Assembly: GCA_000383355.1 (NCBI GenBank) | Contig: KB911097.1 | Coordinates: forward strand, 1-46,271 | Direction: 5' to 3' | Length of the DNA stretch: 46,271 nucleotides | Source: Flavobacterium sp. SCGC AAA160-P02 | GTDB lineage: Bacteria; Bacteroidota; Bacteroidia; Flavobacteriales; Flavobacteriaceae | Shown: positions 35,667 to 43,722 of the stretch, piece after piece | How the letters are laid out: every line of letters begins with the position of its first letter | Position numbering within the stretch: position 1 is the first letter of the stretch | Made by a program: the position numbers and the translations under genes | Notes under the pieces: generated by a model | The model's input: only the letters and a program-made list of their open reading frames with translations | Told to the model about the DNA's origin: nothing | Database searches by the model: none

Positions 35667-38009
35667 CTAGAACTTTAAGGTAACACCAACTAAAAAGTTA
35701 GCAGTAGCTTGCGGGTAATACCCTGCCCCATCAACTGTAGTAATAGCTCCAGGGTTGCTCCAAGTATCATCATAAGTATAATAATATCCTCTATCTACAT
35801 ATTCCGTATTAAAAATATTATTAATCAAACCAGAAATCACTATTGCATCAAATATGTTTTTTGTTTCAATTTCATACACAAAATTTAAATCACTTGTGAA
35901 ATAGCTTTTCAAGACATCTAAGTCTGTTACATTGCTATTTAAATTACTCATATACTGATCTCCTACAAATTTTGATAAAAAGGAAATTTGGAAGTTATCT
36001 GTAGGTTTATATATAAGCATATTCCCAACGATTATATTGGGCGAAAATGATAAGGAAGTATTTCCTAAATTTTGTAAATTTCCATTAATAGGTGCTGTGA
36101 AATCTTGATTTTTATTAGTGCTAAAAGCTGCATTAGACTTTATAGAAAATTGGTCACTTACGATAAGATTGGCATCAATTTCTAGTCCCAAGCGGTAACT
36201 TTTTCCACTCGTAGTTCTTATGGGTGCCCCAACATCATCTATCGCGCCAGTTAAGACCAATTGATTTTTATAATTCATATAATATATGTTGGTATTTAAA
36301 TGAATTCGATCGTTCTTATAACGCCATCCAAATTCAATATCATCCAATACTTCTGGAGATGAAATACCATTTTCAAAATCATTTCTATTGGCTTCTCTAT
36401 TAGCTCTAGCATATGAAAGATATAAGCTATTTTCATCTGCAATCCTATAAATAAAACCAGCTTTAGGATTAAAGAAGTTAAAATTTGTAGCAACATCTAT
36501 TGGGTTTCTGTCTGAGGTAAGCCCTTTGGTTTGATAGCTCACAAAACGACCTTGTATATCTAAATATGCAGATACTTTTTCAGTAATTTTATAGGTGGTT
36601 TTAGAAAAAATACTGACATCTGTTTTTTTAGCATCACTAAAATAATAACGATCTTCAATAGAAGTTCCATTGCTTAGGTTACTTCCCCATATTACCTCAC
36701 CAAAATGATCTCCAGTATAATTGCTGTAGGAGACTCCAGAGATTATGTTTAATTTTTCAGTCTTGTAATTGGCATTAAAATTAAGAACATAAAAATTATT
36801 ATCTAACCAGCGTCTAACAATAACATCACTTCCGTCTTCAATTAAATTATTAAAATCTGCAGCATCTTCTTCCGCTTTATATTGCTCAAAGAAACCAGCA
36901 CCCTTGGTATAATTTAAACCAAGGTTGGTAGACCAATGGTTGTTTAATTTTTCATTCCAATGCAACTGATAATGATTTTGTTTATAATCATCAACTTCGT
37001 TCTCATACGTATATGGGTTTTGTCTTCTGTCTTCTTCTAGCTGTTGCGGATCTAATCCATACCAAGCTTGGTAGGTTCTTTCTGCTCCGCCAAATGAGAC
37101 AGCCTTTATAAGCGTGTTTTTGTCTGAATAAGATGCTTGTATAAAATATGATTTTAAGTCTGTAAAAGCTCTATCTACATAGCCATCAGAATGTATGTTA
37201 GAAAACCTTCCTGAAACTTCAAGATGCTCATTAATTTTACCGGTTGTAAATTTTACAGTGTACTTTCTAGTTCCAAAAAAACCAAAAGAGTTAGCTATTT
37301 CACCTCCAGCTTTTTCCGAAACAGCATCTGTTAAGATGTTTAAACTGGCGCCAAAAGCACCAGAACCATTGGTAGAGGTTCCAACACCACGTTGCAATTG
37401 TAGGTTTTCTACAGAAGAAGCAAAGTCTCCTAAATTTACCCAAAAAGAGCCATGACTTTCGGCATCGTTAAACGGAATACCGTTAATAGTTACATTAATA
37501 CGCTCGCTATTAGAGCCTCTCACATTTAAATAGGTATAACCTACACCAGCTCCCGCATCTGATGATGAAATAACAGACGGTAAATAGTTTAGCAGCATAG
37601 GAATATCTTGTCCTAAATTACGCTTTGCTAGCTCTTTTTTACCTAAATTAGAATAGGTAACAGGAATATCTGCAGTAGCTCTAACGGCAGAAACTAAAAC
37701 TTCATCTAACACATTTTCATCTGCAGAAAGAACGATGGTTAGTGTTTTGTCTTCATCTAAACGAATGTTTTTTTCAACGGTTTTAAATCCTACATAAGAG
37801 ATACGGATGGTATACGTTCCATTCTCTAGGTTCAATTTAAAAGCTCCGTTTAAGTCTGATGAAGTTCCTTGGTTTGTTTCTTTAACTAGAATAGTAGCTC
37901 CAGGTAAAGCTTCTTGGTTTTTGTTAACGATTTTTCCTAAAACCGAAAATTTCTGTGCGTTTGTAAGTACACTTACAAACAAGAATAAAAAAAAGGTAAT
38001 TTTTTTCAT
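35667..38009 (-). CDS. TonB-dependent receptor, TPP-riboswitch controlled (probable thiamin transporter)
   Basis: A 780-residue outer-membrane receptor. It has a signal peptide (MKKITFFLFLFVSVLTNAQ), a carboxypeptidase-regulatory-like domain (about 22-105; LPGATILVKETNQGTSSDLNG), a plug domain (about 115-225; YLNVRGSNSERINVTINGIP, GVGTSTNGSGAFGASLNI), then a barrel ending in the aromatic strand FLVGVTLKF. A TPP riboswitch lies directly upstream in its leader, so expression should fall when thiamin pyrophosphate is plentiful. TPP-controlled TonB receptors in Bacteroidota (called OMR1 in comparative genomics) are predicted to import thiamin or its phosphates. The substrate is assigned by regulation and by the nearby thiamin-type genes, not by motif. 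It is a single-gene transcription unit. Confidence 0.93.
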   Translation of the reverse strand: MKKITFFLFLFVSVLTNAQKFSVLGKIVNKNQEALPGATILVKETNQGTSSDLNGAFKLNLENGTYTIRISYVGFKTVEKNIRLDEDKTLTIVLSADENVLDEVLVSAVRATADIPVTYSNLGKKELAKRNLGQDIPMLLNYLPSVISSSDAGAGVGYTYLNVRGSNSERINVTINGIPFNDAESHGSFWVNLGDFASSVENLQLQRGVGTSTNGSGAFGASLNILTDAVSEKAGGEIANSFGFFGTRKYTVKFTTGKINEHLEVSGRFSNIHSDGYVDRAFTDLKSYFIQASYSDKNTLIKAVSFGGAERTYQAWYGLDPQQLEEDRRQNPYTYENEVDDYKQNHYQLHWNEKLNNHWSTNLGLNYTKGAGFFEQYKAEEDAADFNNLIEDGSDVIVRRWLDNNFYVLNFNANYKTEKLNIISGVSYSNYTGDHFGEVIWGSNLSNGTSIEDRYYFSDAKKTDVSIFSKTTYKITEKVSAYLDIQGRFVSYQTKGLTSDRNPIDVATNFNFFNPKAGFIYRIADENSLYLSYARANREANRNDFENGISSPEVLDDIEFGWRYKNDRIHLNTNIYYMNYKNQLVLTGAIDDVGAPIRTTSGKSYRLGLEIDANLIVSDQFSIKSNAAFSTNKNQDFTAPINGNLQNLGNTSLSFSPNIIVGNMLIYKPTDNFQISFLSKFVGDQYMSNLNSNVTDLDVLKSYFTSDLNFVYEIETKNIFDAIVISGLINNIFNTEYVDRGYYYTYDDTWSNPGAITTVDGAGYYPQATANFLVGVTLKF

Positions 38010-38137
38010 TTTAAATACATTTTAAAACGAATAAAAAGAGGTAATTATTCTTGTGTTATGATTGAATAATTAATTTTTTAAAGCATTTAGCTTCTGCACT
38101 CGTTAAAAAAAAATACAAAATCTTTCTTTAACACTCG

Positions 38138-38246
38138 CTTTCCTAAACAGCATTACCTGTTCTAGGTTCAATGGGTATGATCTCAGCTTCTTCTGAGTTT
38201 GTTGTAGATGTTTAAAAATCTAACTCAGTTTTGGCACCCCTTTATG
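38138..38246 (-). promoter_or_regulatory. TPP (THI-element) riboswitch
   Basis: Read on the minus strand, the conserved THI-box parts occur in order: GGGGTGCC (38233-38240); a variable P3-type arm CTGAGTT/AACTCAG; CTGAGATCATACCC; TTGAACCT; the P5 hairpin ACAG-GTAATG-CTGT; and TTTAGGAAAG (ending 38138). CTC/GAG bases outside these can close P1. It lies about 128 nt before the TonB receptor start. The downstream expression platform includes an A/U-rich stretch, but no convincing terminator was found, so the mode of control is open. Confidence 0.95.
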
Positions 38247-38255
38247 AGAACGACA

Positions 38256-38290
38256 CAAAGGTAAAATGGATTTTTTAAATACGTGACAAA
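38256..38290 (-). promoter_or_regulatory. Promoter of the riboswitch-TonB receptor unit
   Basis: On the minus strand TACCTTTG (38256-38263) matches TAnnTTTG, and TTTG lies 23 nt upstream (38287-38290). The predicted start near 38250 places the riboswitch at the very 5' end of the mRNA. Confidence 0.6.
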
Positions 38291-38337
38291 AAAGAAGTAT
38301 TTATTTAAAAGTTTATAAGGAGTTCTGTGTGTGCTTA

Positions 38338-38613
38338 TTAAAGCCGTCGAATATGTTTTTTACTGTAGTAACTAGAAAAGATATAGACATGATCAGGTCC
38401 GTTAAATAAATCTGAAACCTCAACTTCTAGAACTTTTGCTATATCAATAAATTTTTCGAGATGAATTCTAGTATGCCCTTTTTCTAACTTATGATAAGCA
38501 TTTTGACTGATATTTAACATATCTGCCATATAATCTTGAGAATATCCTTTTTCAATTCGCACTGTTTTAATTCTCTCTCTAATTTCTTTAACTATTATTT
38601 TTGAGTTATTCAC
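38338..38613 (-). CDS. XRE-family helix-turn-helix regulator
   Basis: A 91-residue protein read from a GTG start at 38613. A Cro/C1-type HTH spans about residues 10-65: IRERIKTVRIEKGYSQDYMADMLNISQNAYHKLEKG, quoted only as the region around SQDYMADML and SQNAYHKLE, then KFIDIAKVLEVEVSDLF. A basic aromatic tail follows (FSSYYSKKHIRRL). There is no other domain. It is located between the ArfB operon and the thiamin receptor, on the same strand; its target is unknown. The inverted repeats at 38667-38770 upstream are candidate operators for autoregulation (inference). Confidence 0.87.
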   Translation of the reverse strand: MNNSKIIVKEIRERIKTVRIEKGYSQDYMADMLNISQNAYHKLEKGHTRIHLEKFIDIAKVLEVEVSDLFNGPDHVYIFSSYYSKKHIRRL

Positions 38614-38753
38614 AAATTAATTTAAGTTTATAATTTAAGGTAATGATAGTAATTAATTAATCTGTAAAACTACCAAAAAGCTATAGATCTATCAATCATT
38701 GTTTTTGGGGATATTTATAGTTTTTTAAACTAATTAATATAGGTAGTTTCTTA

Positions 38754-38770
38754 AGCTATAATTTATAGCT
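38754..38770. repeat. Short perfect inverted repeat, candidate operator
   Basis: Eight-bp arms AGCTATAA and TTATAGCT around one T. It lies about 140 bp upstream of the XRE start; another AGCTATA half-site and the inverted pair AAACTACC/GGTAGTTT lie nearby. In such AT-rich DNA a chance palindrome cannot be excluded. Confidence 0.4.
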
Positions 38771-38947
38771 ATCGGCTATTTTTATAATGCAAATCTATCC
38801 ATAAATTTGGACCAGTGTTTTTATTCATTTATATGACATGAGAACCTTAAAATAATTATCTGCAATAGATTAATCAACGTCAGAAAGCCTCTGCTATCTG
38901 TCTTTTTATTAGGGGATAAAATTTTTTTCTTTGTTTGATAATTATAC

Positions 38948-38976
38948 AGAGGGAGTAACTATTTGTTACTCTCTCT
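38948..38976 (-). terminator. Hairpin after arfB, probable operon terminator
   Basis: A 12-bp stem (one G-U) is formed by AGAGGGAGTAAC and GTTACTCTCTCT around TATTT, starting 4 nt beyond the arfB stop. On the minus strand the following bases (GTATAATTATC) are AT-rich but not a true T-tract, so termination may be inefficient. Confidence 0.55.
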
Positions 38977-38980
38977 TATT

Positions 38981-39388
38981 TTAAGAATCTAAAGAAGGTC
39001 TTTTTCGAAGAATTTTTTTAATAGCGTGCTTGTTCTTGCTATTTAAACGTTTTAATTTTTGAGTCCTACTCATCTTTGTAGGTTTCCTTTTTTTTGGAAT
39101 AATGAGTCCTTTTTCAATAATTTTAAAAAATCGCTTTATTGCTTTTTCTTTGTTGGTATGCTGGCTTCTGCTTTCACTAGAAGATATTTTTAAAACGCCT
39201 TGTTGTGTAATTCGTGTAGAAAGGTTTTTAAGAAGTAATTTTTTTTCTTGATCCGAGAATGAAAGTGTATTCGCAATATTAAAATACAACTCAACTTTAG
39301 AAGAAACTTTATTTACATGCTGCCCACCAGCTCCAGAACTTCGGACTGCTTTAAATAATAGTTCTTTTAAAATAGTTTCTTTATTCAT
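38981..39388 (-). CDS. arfB: Peptidyl-tRNA hydrolase ArfB (ribosome rescue)
   Basis: A 135-residue release-factor-like protein that hydrolyses peptidyl-tRNA on stalled ribosomes without a stop codon. It has the catalytic GGQ in SSGAGGQHVNKVSSKVEL (residues 21-23) and the basic C-terminal tail (RKPTKMSRTQKLKRL, KKILRKR) that enters the empty mRNA channel. Its ATG overlaps the end of the kinase gene by 8 bp, so it is translationally coupled as the last gene of the operon. Confidence 0.94.
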   Translation of the reverse strand: MNKETILKELLFKAVRSSGAGGQHVNKVSSKVELYFNIANTLSFSDQEKKLLLKNLSTRITQQGVLKISSSESRSQHTNKEKAIKRFFKIIEKGLIIPKKRKPTKMSRTQKLKRLNSKNKHAIKKILRKRPSLDS

Positions 39389-39986
39389 TTTTTAAAGAAT
39401 CAGAATAGGAATACAAAGCTGTCTTATTGGTCAAGATAGCATCTATGGCTTCAACTGCTTTTTTTAATCTACTTTCTTTATCTCCCTTTAATAAAAGATA
39501 AGGTCTTTGATGTTGGTCTAATGCTTTTTGAAAAGCTTCAAACATTTCTAAGCGCTGTTCGGGCCTGTCTCTTAAATCATCTGCTTCCCAAGGAGTATCT
39601 ATGTAGGTGAGTAGGTATAAATTATAGGTATTTTCTGTAGCAGCTTTTTCAAGTATTGGATCTACAAAACCTCCATAATATGCAGAAGAATATACTTTAG
39701 TTTCTAGTAAGTCTGTATCACAAATTAACACCTTGTCTGCTCTTTTTGCAAGCCTGTTTTCTAAAGCTATTTGTCCAAATGCAATTGGTAAAATATCTTT
39801 TTGCTGGCAAGTTCTTCGTTCTTGATTCCATACTTTTTGCAAATAAGGTCTTGCATATTCTTGAACCCAAACAGTATTGTAATGTTTGGCTAATTGAATA
39901 GATAATGTTGTTTTACCAGTACTTTCTGGCCCAAACAATACTATTTTTACGAGATTAATGTCTTCTTGTCTAAGGTCTTTTTCCAT
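39381..39986 (-). CDS. NadR-like P-loop kinase, possible thiamin or nucleoside kinase
   Basis: A 201-residue protein resembling the ribosylnicotinamide-kinase domain of NadR without the adenylyltransferase domain. It has Walker A FGPESTGKTT (about residues 18-27), WVQEYARPYL, ICDTDLLETKVYSSAYYG, and a lid with DDLRDRPEQR. It phosphorylates the compound brought in by the PnuC-type transporter, by analogy with PnuC-NadR trapping. The neighbour on the other side of the transporter is a thiamin-binding protein, so thiamin is the favoured substrate; nicotinamide riboside is the alternative. The gene starts 40 bp inside the end of pnuC, an unusually long overlap; no later ATG precedes the P-loop. 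Confidence 0.82.
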   Translation of the reverse strand: MEKDLRQEDINLVKIVLFGPESTGKTTLSIQLAKHYNTVWVQEYARPYLQKVWNQERRTCQQKDILPIAFGQIALENRLAKRADKVLICDTDLLETKVYSSAYYGGFVDPILEKAATENTYNLYLLTYIDTPWEADDLRDRPEQRLEMFEAFQKALDQHQRPYLLLKGDKESRLKKAVEAIDAILTNKTALYSYSDSLKNE

Positions 39987-40579
39987 GCGAAATATCCTGC
40001 TATTGCTATAAATGTAAATCCTAAATATTGAAAGCTAGTAAATGTAAACCCTTTATAAAAATACAAGGGAACAGAAATAATATTTCCAACAATCCAAAAG
40101 ATCCAATTTTCTATTTTTTTCTTTGCCATTAACCACATTCCAACAAAGAAAATTGCCGTTGTAATGGTATCTACATAGGCAACCCAGCTGGTCCATTTAT
40201 TAAATGTTTTATAAACGATATATACAAAGAATAAAGTGGCTATAAAGATAACAATTCCAATCTTTTTCTCTTGTTCATTTGTAAAAGATATGGGTGTTGT
40301 TTGGGTGTTGTCTACTTTTCTTGTCCAGATGTACCATCCATAAATGCTCATCATAAAGTAATACCCATTAATCATCATGTCTCCTAGTAATTCCCATTTC
40401 AATAATAAATAAACAAAAATAGAAGTACTAATCATGCCTGTTGGAAATACCCAAATATTGTTTTGTTTAGAATACCAAACAGACATAAAGCCAAAAATTA
40501 CGGCAGTAATTTCTAGGAGTGTATCTGCAGACGAATAGTCTGCATACTGATCAAAAAAGAAATCAAAAATGTGGTTCAT
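39947..40579 (-). CDS. PnuC/PnuT-family vitamin transporter
   Basis: This 210-residue inner-membrane protein has about seven helices in the SWEET-like PnuC fold. Typical pieces are LLEITAVIFGFMSVWYSKQNNIWVFPTG, broken here as LLEITAVIFGF and NNIWVFPTG, then YGWYIWTR and the substrate-site helix NWIFWIVGNIISVPLYFYKG with WxxW and Asn. PnuC imports nicotinamide riboside by facilitated diffusion; the PnuT branch imports thiamin. Context (thiamin-binding protein upstream, kinase downstream, TPP-controlled receptor nearby) points to PnuT. It overlaps both neighbours. Confidence 0.88.
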   Translation of the reverse strand: MNHIFDFFFDQYADYSSADTLLEITAVIFGFMSVWYSKQNNIWVFPTGMISTSIFVYLLLKWELLGDMMINGYYFMMSIYGWYIWTRKVDNTQTTPISFTNEQEKKIGIVIFIATLFFVYIVYKTFNKWTSWVAYVDTITTAIFFVGMWLMAKKKIENWIFWIVGNIISVPLYFYKGFTFTSFQYLGFTFIAIAGYFAWKKTLDKKTLIS

Positions 40580-40823
40580 AATTGCTGCGGTCTGATGTTA
40601 CTATTTTTAAATTCAAGACAGCGTTCTCTTGCTGATGTAAAGATGCTTTTATCTCTTTAGTTAAGTAGGGCATTAATTCATCATAGTCACCATAAATTTG
40701 TGTACTCATTGGGTTTTCTAATACAGTAAATTTAGACTCTCTTAGTTTTTTTATAAACTTACTAATGGGTGCTTCAAAATTATCTTGAAGAGGCATTAAG
40801 GTAAGTTCAACTGATATTTTCAT
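40563..40823 (-). CDS. Thiamin-binding protein of the YkoF/MTH1187 type
   Basis: An 86-residue ferredoxin-like-fold protein: ISVELTLMPLQDNFEAPI, then ENPMSTQIYGDYDELMPYL and NLKIVTSDRS. MTH1187/YkoF proteins bind hydroxymethylpyrimidine or thiamin in the cytosol. There is no signal peptide. It overlaps the GGGPS gene by 17 bp and the transporter gene by 17 bp, so translation of the three is probably coupled. Its function as a binding or delivery protein for imported thiamin is inferred from family and neighbours. Confidence 0.82.
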   Translation of the reverse strand: MKISVELTLMPLQDNFEAPISKFIKKLRESKFTVLENPMSTQIYGDYDELMPYLTKEIKASLHQQENAVLNLKIVTSDRSNYEPHF

Positions 40824-41553
40824 GTATAGCTTCTTTTTTTATGATGTTAAAAAATGCCGGGTCTTTTTCAAAAGCAGTTCCAATTACTACCAAATCTGCA
40901 CCAGCAGTATAGGCAGTTGTTAATTGATGAAGAGTTTGTATACCACCTCCAACAATTAAAGGAATTGTAAGGTTCTCTTTCACAAGAGAAATAATAGAAG
41001 ACTTTACAGGGGTTTTAGCTCCTGAACCCGCCTCTAAATAAATAATTTTTTTACCAGAGAACTCTCCTGCCAAGGCAGTTTTAAGAATTAATTCTGAGTT
41101 TGTTTGACAGATGGGTTTAGAGGTACTAACTCTTTCTACAGCACTTTCTTTTCCGCCGTCAACTAATATATAGCCTGTAGGCAGTACTTCTAGATTAGAT
41201 TCTTTAACTTGTATAGCGGCTTGCACCTGTTGTTCTATTAAATATTCTGGATTTCTGCCCGAAATAAGACTTAAAAATAAGATTCCGTCTGCTTTATTTG
41301 ATACTTGATTTGCACTACCTGGAAAAATAATAATCGGCAACGAAGTTGCTTTTTTTAGCTCAATTACAACATTTTCTATGCAGTTATTTTTATCAGTACT
41401 TCCTCCAACAAAAATATGAGTAGCAATAGATAGATGGATTAATTTAACAAGAGTAGGAAGCCGTTCTATCTCAATTTTTTCAGGATCAATTAAAACAGCC
41501 ATAAGTTGTTTGCCTGTTTTTTTTGCTAGGAGTATGTCTTGATAAATATTCAC
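40807..41553 (-). CDS. Geranylgeranylglyceryl/heptaprenylglyceryl phosphate synthase family
   Basis: A 248-residue TIM-barrel prenyltransferase of the GGGPS/PcrB family. It has the N-terminal AVLIDPEKI, the phosphate site IFVGGSTDKN, FLSLISGRNPEYLI, TGYILVDGGKES, IYLEAGSGAKTPV and PLIVGGGIQT. The family joins a polyprenyl diphosphate to sn-glycerol-1-phosphate, forming an ether lipid; Bacteroidota carry their own subgroup whose product is little characterised. The start is GTG at 41553. It heads the overlapping run that contains the thiamin-type genes, and the link to those genes is unexplained. Confidence 0.92.
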   Translation of the reverse strand: MNIYQDILLAKKTGKQLMAVLIDPEKIEIERLPTLVKLIHLSIATHIFVGGSTDKNNCIENVVIELKKATSLPIIIFPGSANQVSNKADGILFLSLISGRNPEYLIEQQVQAAIQVKESNLEVLPTGYILVDGGKESAVERVSTSKPICQTNSELILKTALAGEFSGKKIIYLEAGSGAKTPVKSSIISLVKENLTIPLIVGGGIQTLHQLTTAYTAGADLVVIGTAFEKDPAFFNIIKKEAIHENIS

Positions 41554-41646
41554 AAGAGCGAAAATAAGAAGTTCTTAATACAAATACATCCTTTCACTAG
41601 AAATTTACATGAATAAAGTATTTTTTATGAATTGAAACACGGTATT

Positions 41647-42273
41647 TTAAAAAGCATAGACGCAGGTAAAACCTTCAAACTCTAAAAAGTGAATTGCATG
41701 ACTAGAAACATGTCCTTCATACTTAATAACACCAGTTGTTTTTTTGTCTGAAAAAGCAAAATCTTCTATATATATATGATGTAAGAATCTCAATTTTTTC
41801 TTCCCATAAATTTTATACAAAGATTCTTTAGCGCCCCATACAATAGTTAATTTACTTACCAATGCATCATGATTGGCTATAGTATTGTATTCTTCTATGG
41901 GTGTAAATTTATGAGCAATCTTTACAATTTTATCTCGTTGCTTTTCTACATCTATTCCTACAGGCTGCTTTTTAGAAATAATAACGGCTGTAAATGTAAA
42001 AGAGTGTGTGATAGAAATATAGCTTCCATCTTTTAAATGAGGCTTGCCAAATTCATCATAGTATACATCAGCATCTGCATAACCAACCTGTTGTAATAGA
42101 TGTCTAATACTCATAAAGCCCTGCTGGTGTAGCACAGATTTCATAGACGTTAATCTGCTTTGACTATTTTCTGTGAGTTCTATACCAAGAGTTAAATCTT
42201 CTATAGTCTCCTGTATCTTCCAGATCAGAACCTTTGTAAAATCATTCACATGGATGGTCTTGTAAAGTGGCAT
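41647..42273 (-). CDS. 4'-phosphopantetheinyl transferase superfamily protein
   Basis: A 208-residue Sfp-type transferase that loads phosphopantetheine from CoA onto acyl or peptidyl carrier proteins. It has the substrate and Mg motifs: YISITHSFTFTAVIIS, PVGIDVEKQRDKI (Asp and Glu ligands, about residues 106-112) and WGAKESLYKIYGKK (about 148-161). Whether it serves fatty acid synthesis or a secondary pathway cannot be told; no carrier protein gene is in the window. It is divergent from ahcY with a 59-bp shared upstream region, and the GGGPS gene follows after 93 bp. Confidence 0.92.
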   Translation of the reverse strand: MPLYKTIHVNDFTKVLIWKIQETIEDLTLGIELTENSQSRLTSMKSVLHQQGFMSIRHLLQQVGYADADVYYDEFGKPHLKDGSYISITHSFTFTAVIISKKQPVGIDVEKQRDKIVKIAHKFTPIEEYNTIANHDALVSKLTIVWGAKESLYKIYGKKKLRFLHHIYIEDFAFSDKKTTGVIKYEGHVSSHAIHFLEFEGFTCVYAF

Positions 42274-42291
42274 GTTTTAAAAGTTATTATG

Positions 42292-42299
42292 TAACTTTG
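42292..42299 (+). promoter_or_regulatory. Candidate -7 element for ahcY
   Basis: TAACTTTG matches TAnnTTTG in the short region between the divergent transferase gene and ahcY. It would give a leader of about 28 nt. No good -33 TTTG is visible. Confidence 0.45.
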
Positions 42300-42332
42300 C
42301 AGTCTTTAAATTAGATAAATATAACAATAATA

Positions 42333-43649
42333 ATGAGTACAAATAAAGCTACCTACGTACCCTACAAAGTTAAAGATATTTCTTTAGCGGCTTGGGGAAG
42401 AAAAGAAATAGAATTAGCAGAGGCAGAAATGCCAGGTTTAATGTCTTTACGAGAAGAGTATAAAGACCAACAACCGTTAAAAGATGCTAGAATTGCCGGA
42501 TGTTTACACATGACCATTCAAACAGCGGTGTTAATTGAAACATTAATAGCTTTAGGAGCAGAAGTTACTTGGAGTTCTTGTAATATTTTTTCTACCCAAG
42601 ATCAGGCAGCAGCAGCAATTGCCGAGGCTGGAATTGAAGTATATGCTTGGAAAGGAATGAATGAGGAAGAGTTTGAATGGTGTATAGAACAGACTTTATT
42701 TTTTGGAGAAGATAAAAAACCATTAAATATGATTTTAGATGATGGTGGAGATTTAACCAATATGGTCTTAGATAGATATCCAGAATTAGTGTCAGGTATT
42801 AATGGTTTGTCTGAAGAAACAACCACGGGAGTTCACAGATTGTACGAAAGAATGAAAGCTGGAACCCTACCAATGCCTGCCATTAATATTAATGATTCTG
42901 TAACCAAATCTAAATTTGATAATAAATACGGATGTAAAGAATCTGCAGTAGATGCTGTTAGAAGAGCTACAGATATTATGTTGGCTGGTAAAAGAGTAGT
43001 GGTTTGTGGTTATGGTGATGTTGGAAAAGGAACTGCAGCCTCTTTTAAAGGAGCAGGTTCTATTGTAACGGTTACAGAAATAGATCCTATTTGTGCCTTA
43101 CAAGCTGCTATGGATGGTTTTGAAGTGAAGCGTTTAGAAACCGTTATGGGAAATGCAGATATCATTATTACAACCACAGGAAATAAAGACATTGTTAAAG
43201 GAACACATTTTTCTTCATTAAAAGACAAAACAATTGTGTGTAATATTGGTCATTTTGACAATGAACTAGACATGGCTTGGTTAAATGAAAATTATGGTGA
43301 TACTAAAGTTGAAATTAAACCTCAAGTAGATAAATACACTATTAACGGAAAAGACGTTATTATTTTAGCAGAAGGTCGTTTGGTAAACTTAGGTTGTGCA
43401 ACAGGGCATCCAAGTTTTGTAATGAGTAACTCATTTACAAACCAAACCTTAGCTCAGATAGAACTTTGGACAAATATTGAAGCTTACAAAAACGAAGTGT
43501 ATATGTTGCCAAAGTATTTAGACGAAAAAGTAGCCAAATTACACTTAGCTAAAATTGGTGTAGAGCTAACAGAATTACGTTTAGATCAAGCAGACTATAT
43601 AGGCGTAAAACAAGAAGGTCCTTTTAAGCCGGAGTACTATAGATACTAA
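42333..43649 (+). CDS. ahcY: Adenosylhomocysteinase
   Basis: A 438-residue SAH hydrolase that splits S-adenosylhomocysteine to adenosine and homocysteine, relieving product inhibition of methyltransferases. It has the family signatures [43 protein letters not shown], the NAD site [16 protein letters not shown] (about residue 225), [32 protein letters not shown] and the C-terminal NAD-contact tail with KPEYYRY. Length and start are normal. No SAH riboswitch is seen in its short leader. A terminator follows. Confidence 0.98.
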   Translation: MSTNKATYVPYKVKDISLAAWGRKEIELAEAEMPGLMSLREEYKDQQPLKDARIAGCLHMTIQTAVLIETLIALGAEVTWSSCNIFSTQDQAAAAIAEAGIEVYAWKGMNEEEFEWCIEQTLFFGEDKKPLNMILDDGGDLTNMVLDRYPELVSGINGLSEETTTGVHRLYERMKAGTLPMPAININDSVTKSKFDNKYGCKESAVDAVRRATDIMLAGKRVVVCGYGDVGKGTAASFKGAGSIVTVTEIDPICALQAAMDGFEVKRLETVMGNADIIITTTGNKDIVKGTHFSSLKDKTIVCNIGHFDNELDMAWLNENYGDTKVEIKPQVDKYTINGKDVIILAEGRLVNLGCATGHPSFVMSNSFTNQTLAQIELWTNIEAYKNEVYMLPKYLDEKVAKLHLAKIGVELTELRLDQADYIGVKQEGPFKPEYYRY

Positions 43650-43670
43650 AAAATTAATACTTTTAAATAA

Positions 43671-43698
43671 AAAAACCTCTCATTTCGAGAGGTTTTTT
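43671..43698 (+). terminator. Rho-independent terminator after ahcY
   Basis: The stem AAAAACCTCTC with GAGAGGTTTTT encloses an ATTTC loop, with a T-tract. It separates ahcY from the symporter gene, which starts 24 bp later and so needs a promoter overlapping or inside this hairpin (TATCTTTA follows it). Confidence 0.9.
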
Positions 43699-43722
43699 AT
43701 CTTTAGCATCTAATACAAATTC

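Larger units (their letters stand above)
38614..38980. other. AT-rich gene-free stretch between arfB and XRE genes
   Basis: No credible coding region is seen in these 367 bp. It holds the hairpin after arfB (38948-38976), an inverted pair AAACTACC (38667-38674) and GGTAGTTT (38742-38749), and a perfect short palindrome AGCTATAA-T-TTATAGCT (38754-38770). A further half-site AGCTATA lies near 38680. It probably contains the promoter and operators of the XRE gene. Confidence 0.55.

Noticed and set aside
41554..41646. Second TPP riboswitch before the GGGPS/thiamin-type operon
   Set aside because: None of the THI-box segments occurs there, and the gap is too short to hold a full element.
42274..42332. 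SAH riboswitch upstream of ahcY
   Set aside because: The 59-bp gap is too short and has no recognisable conserved elements; only a -7 box is visible.
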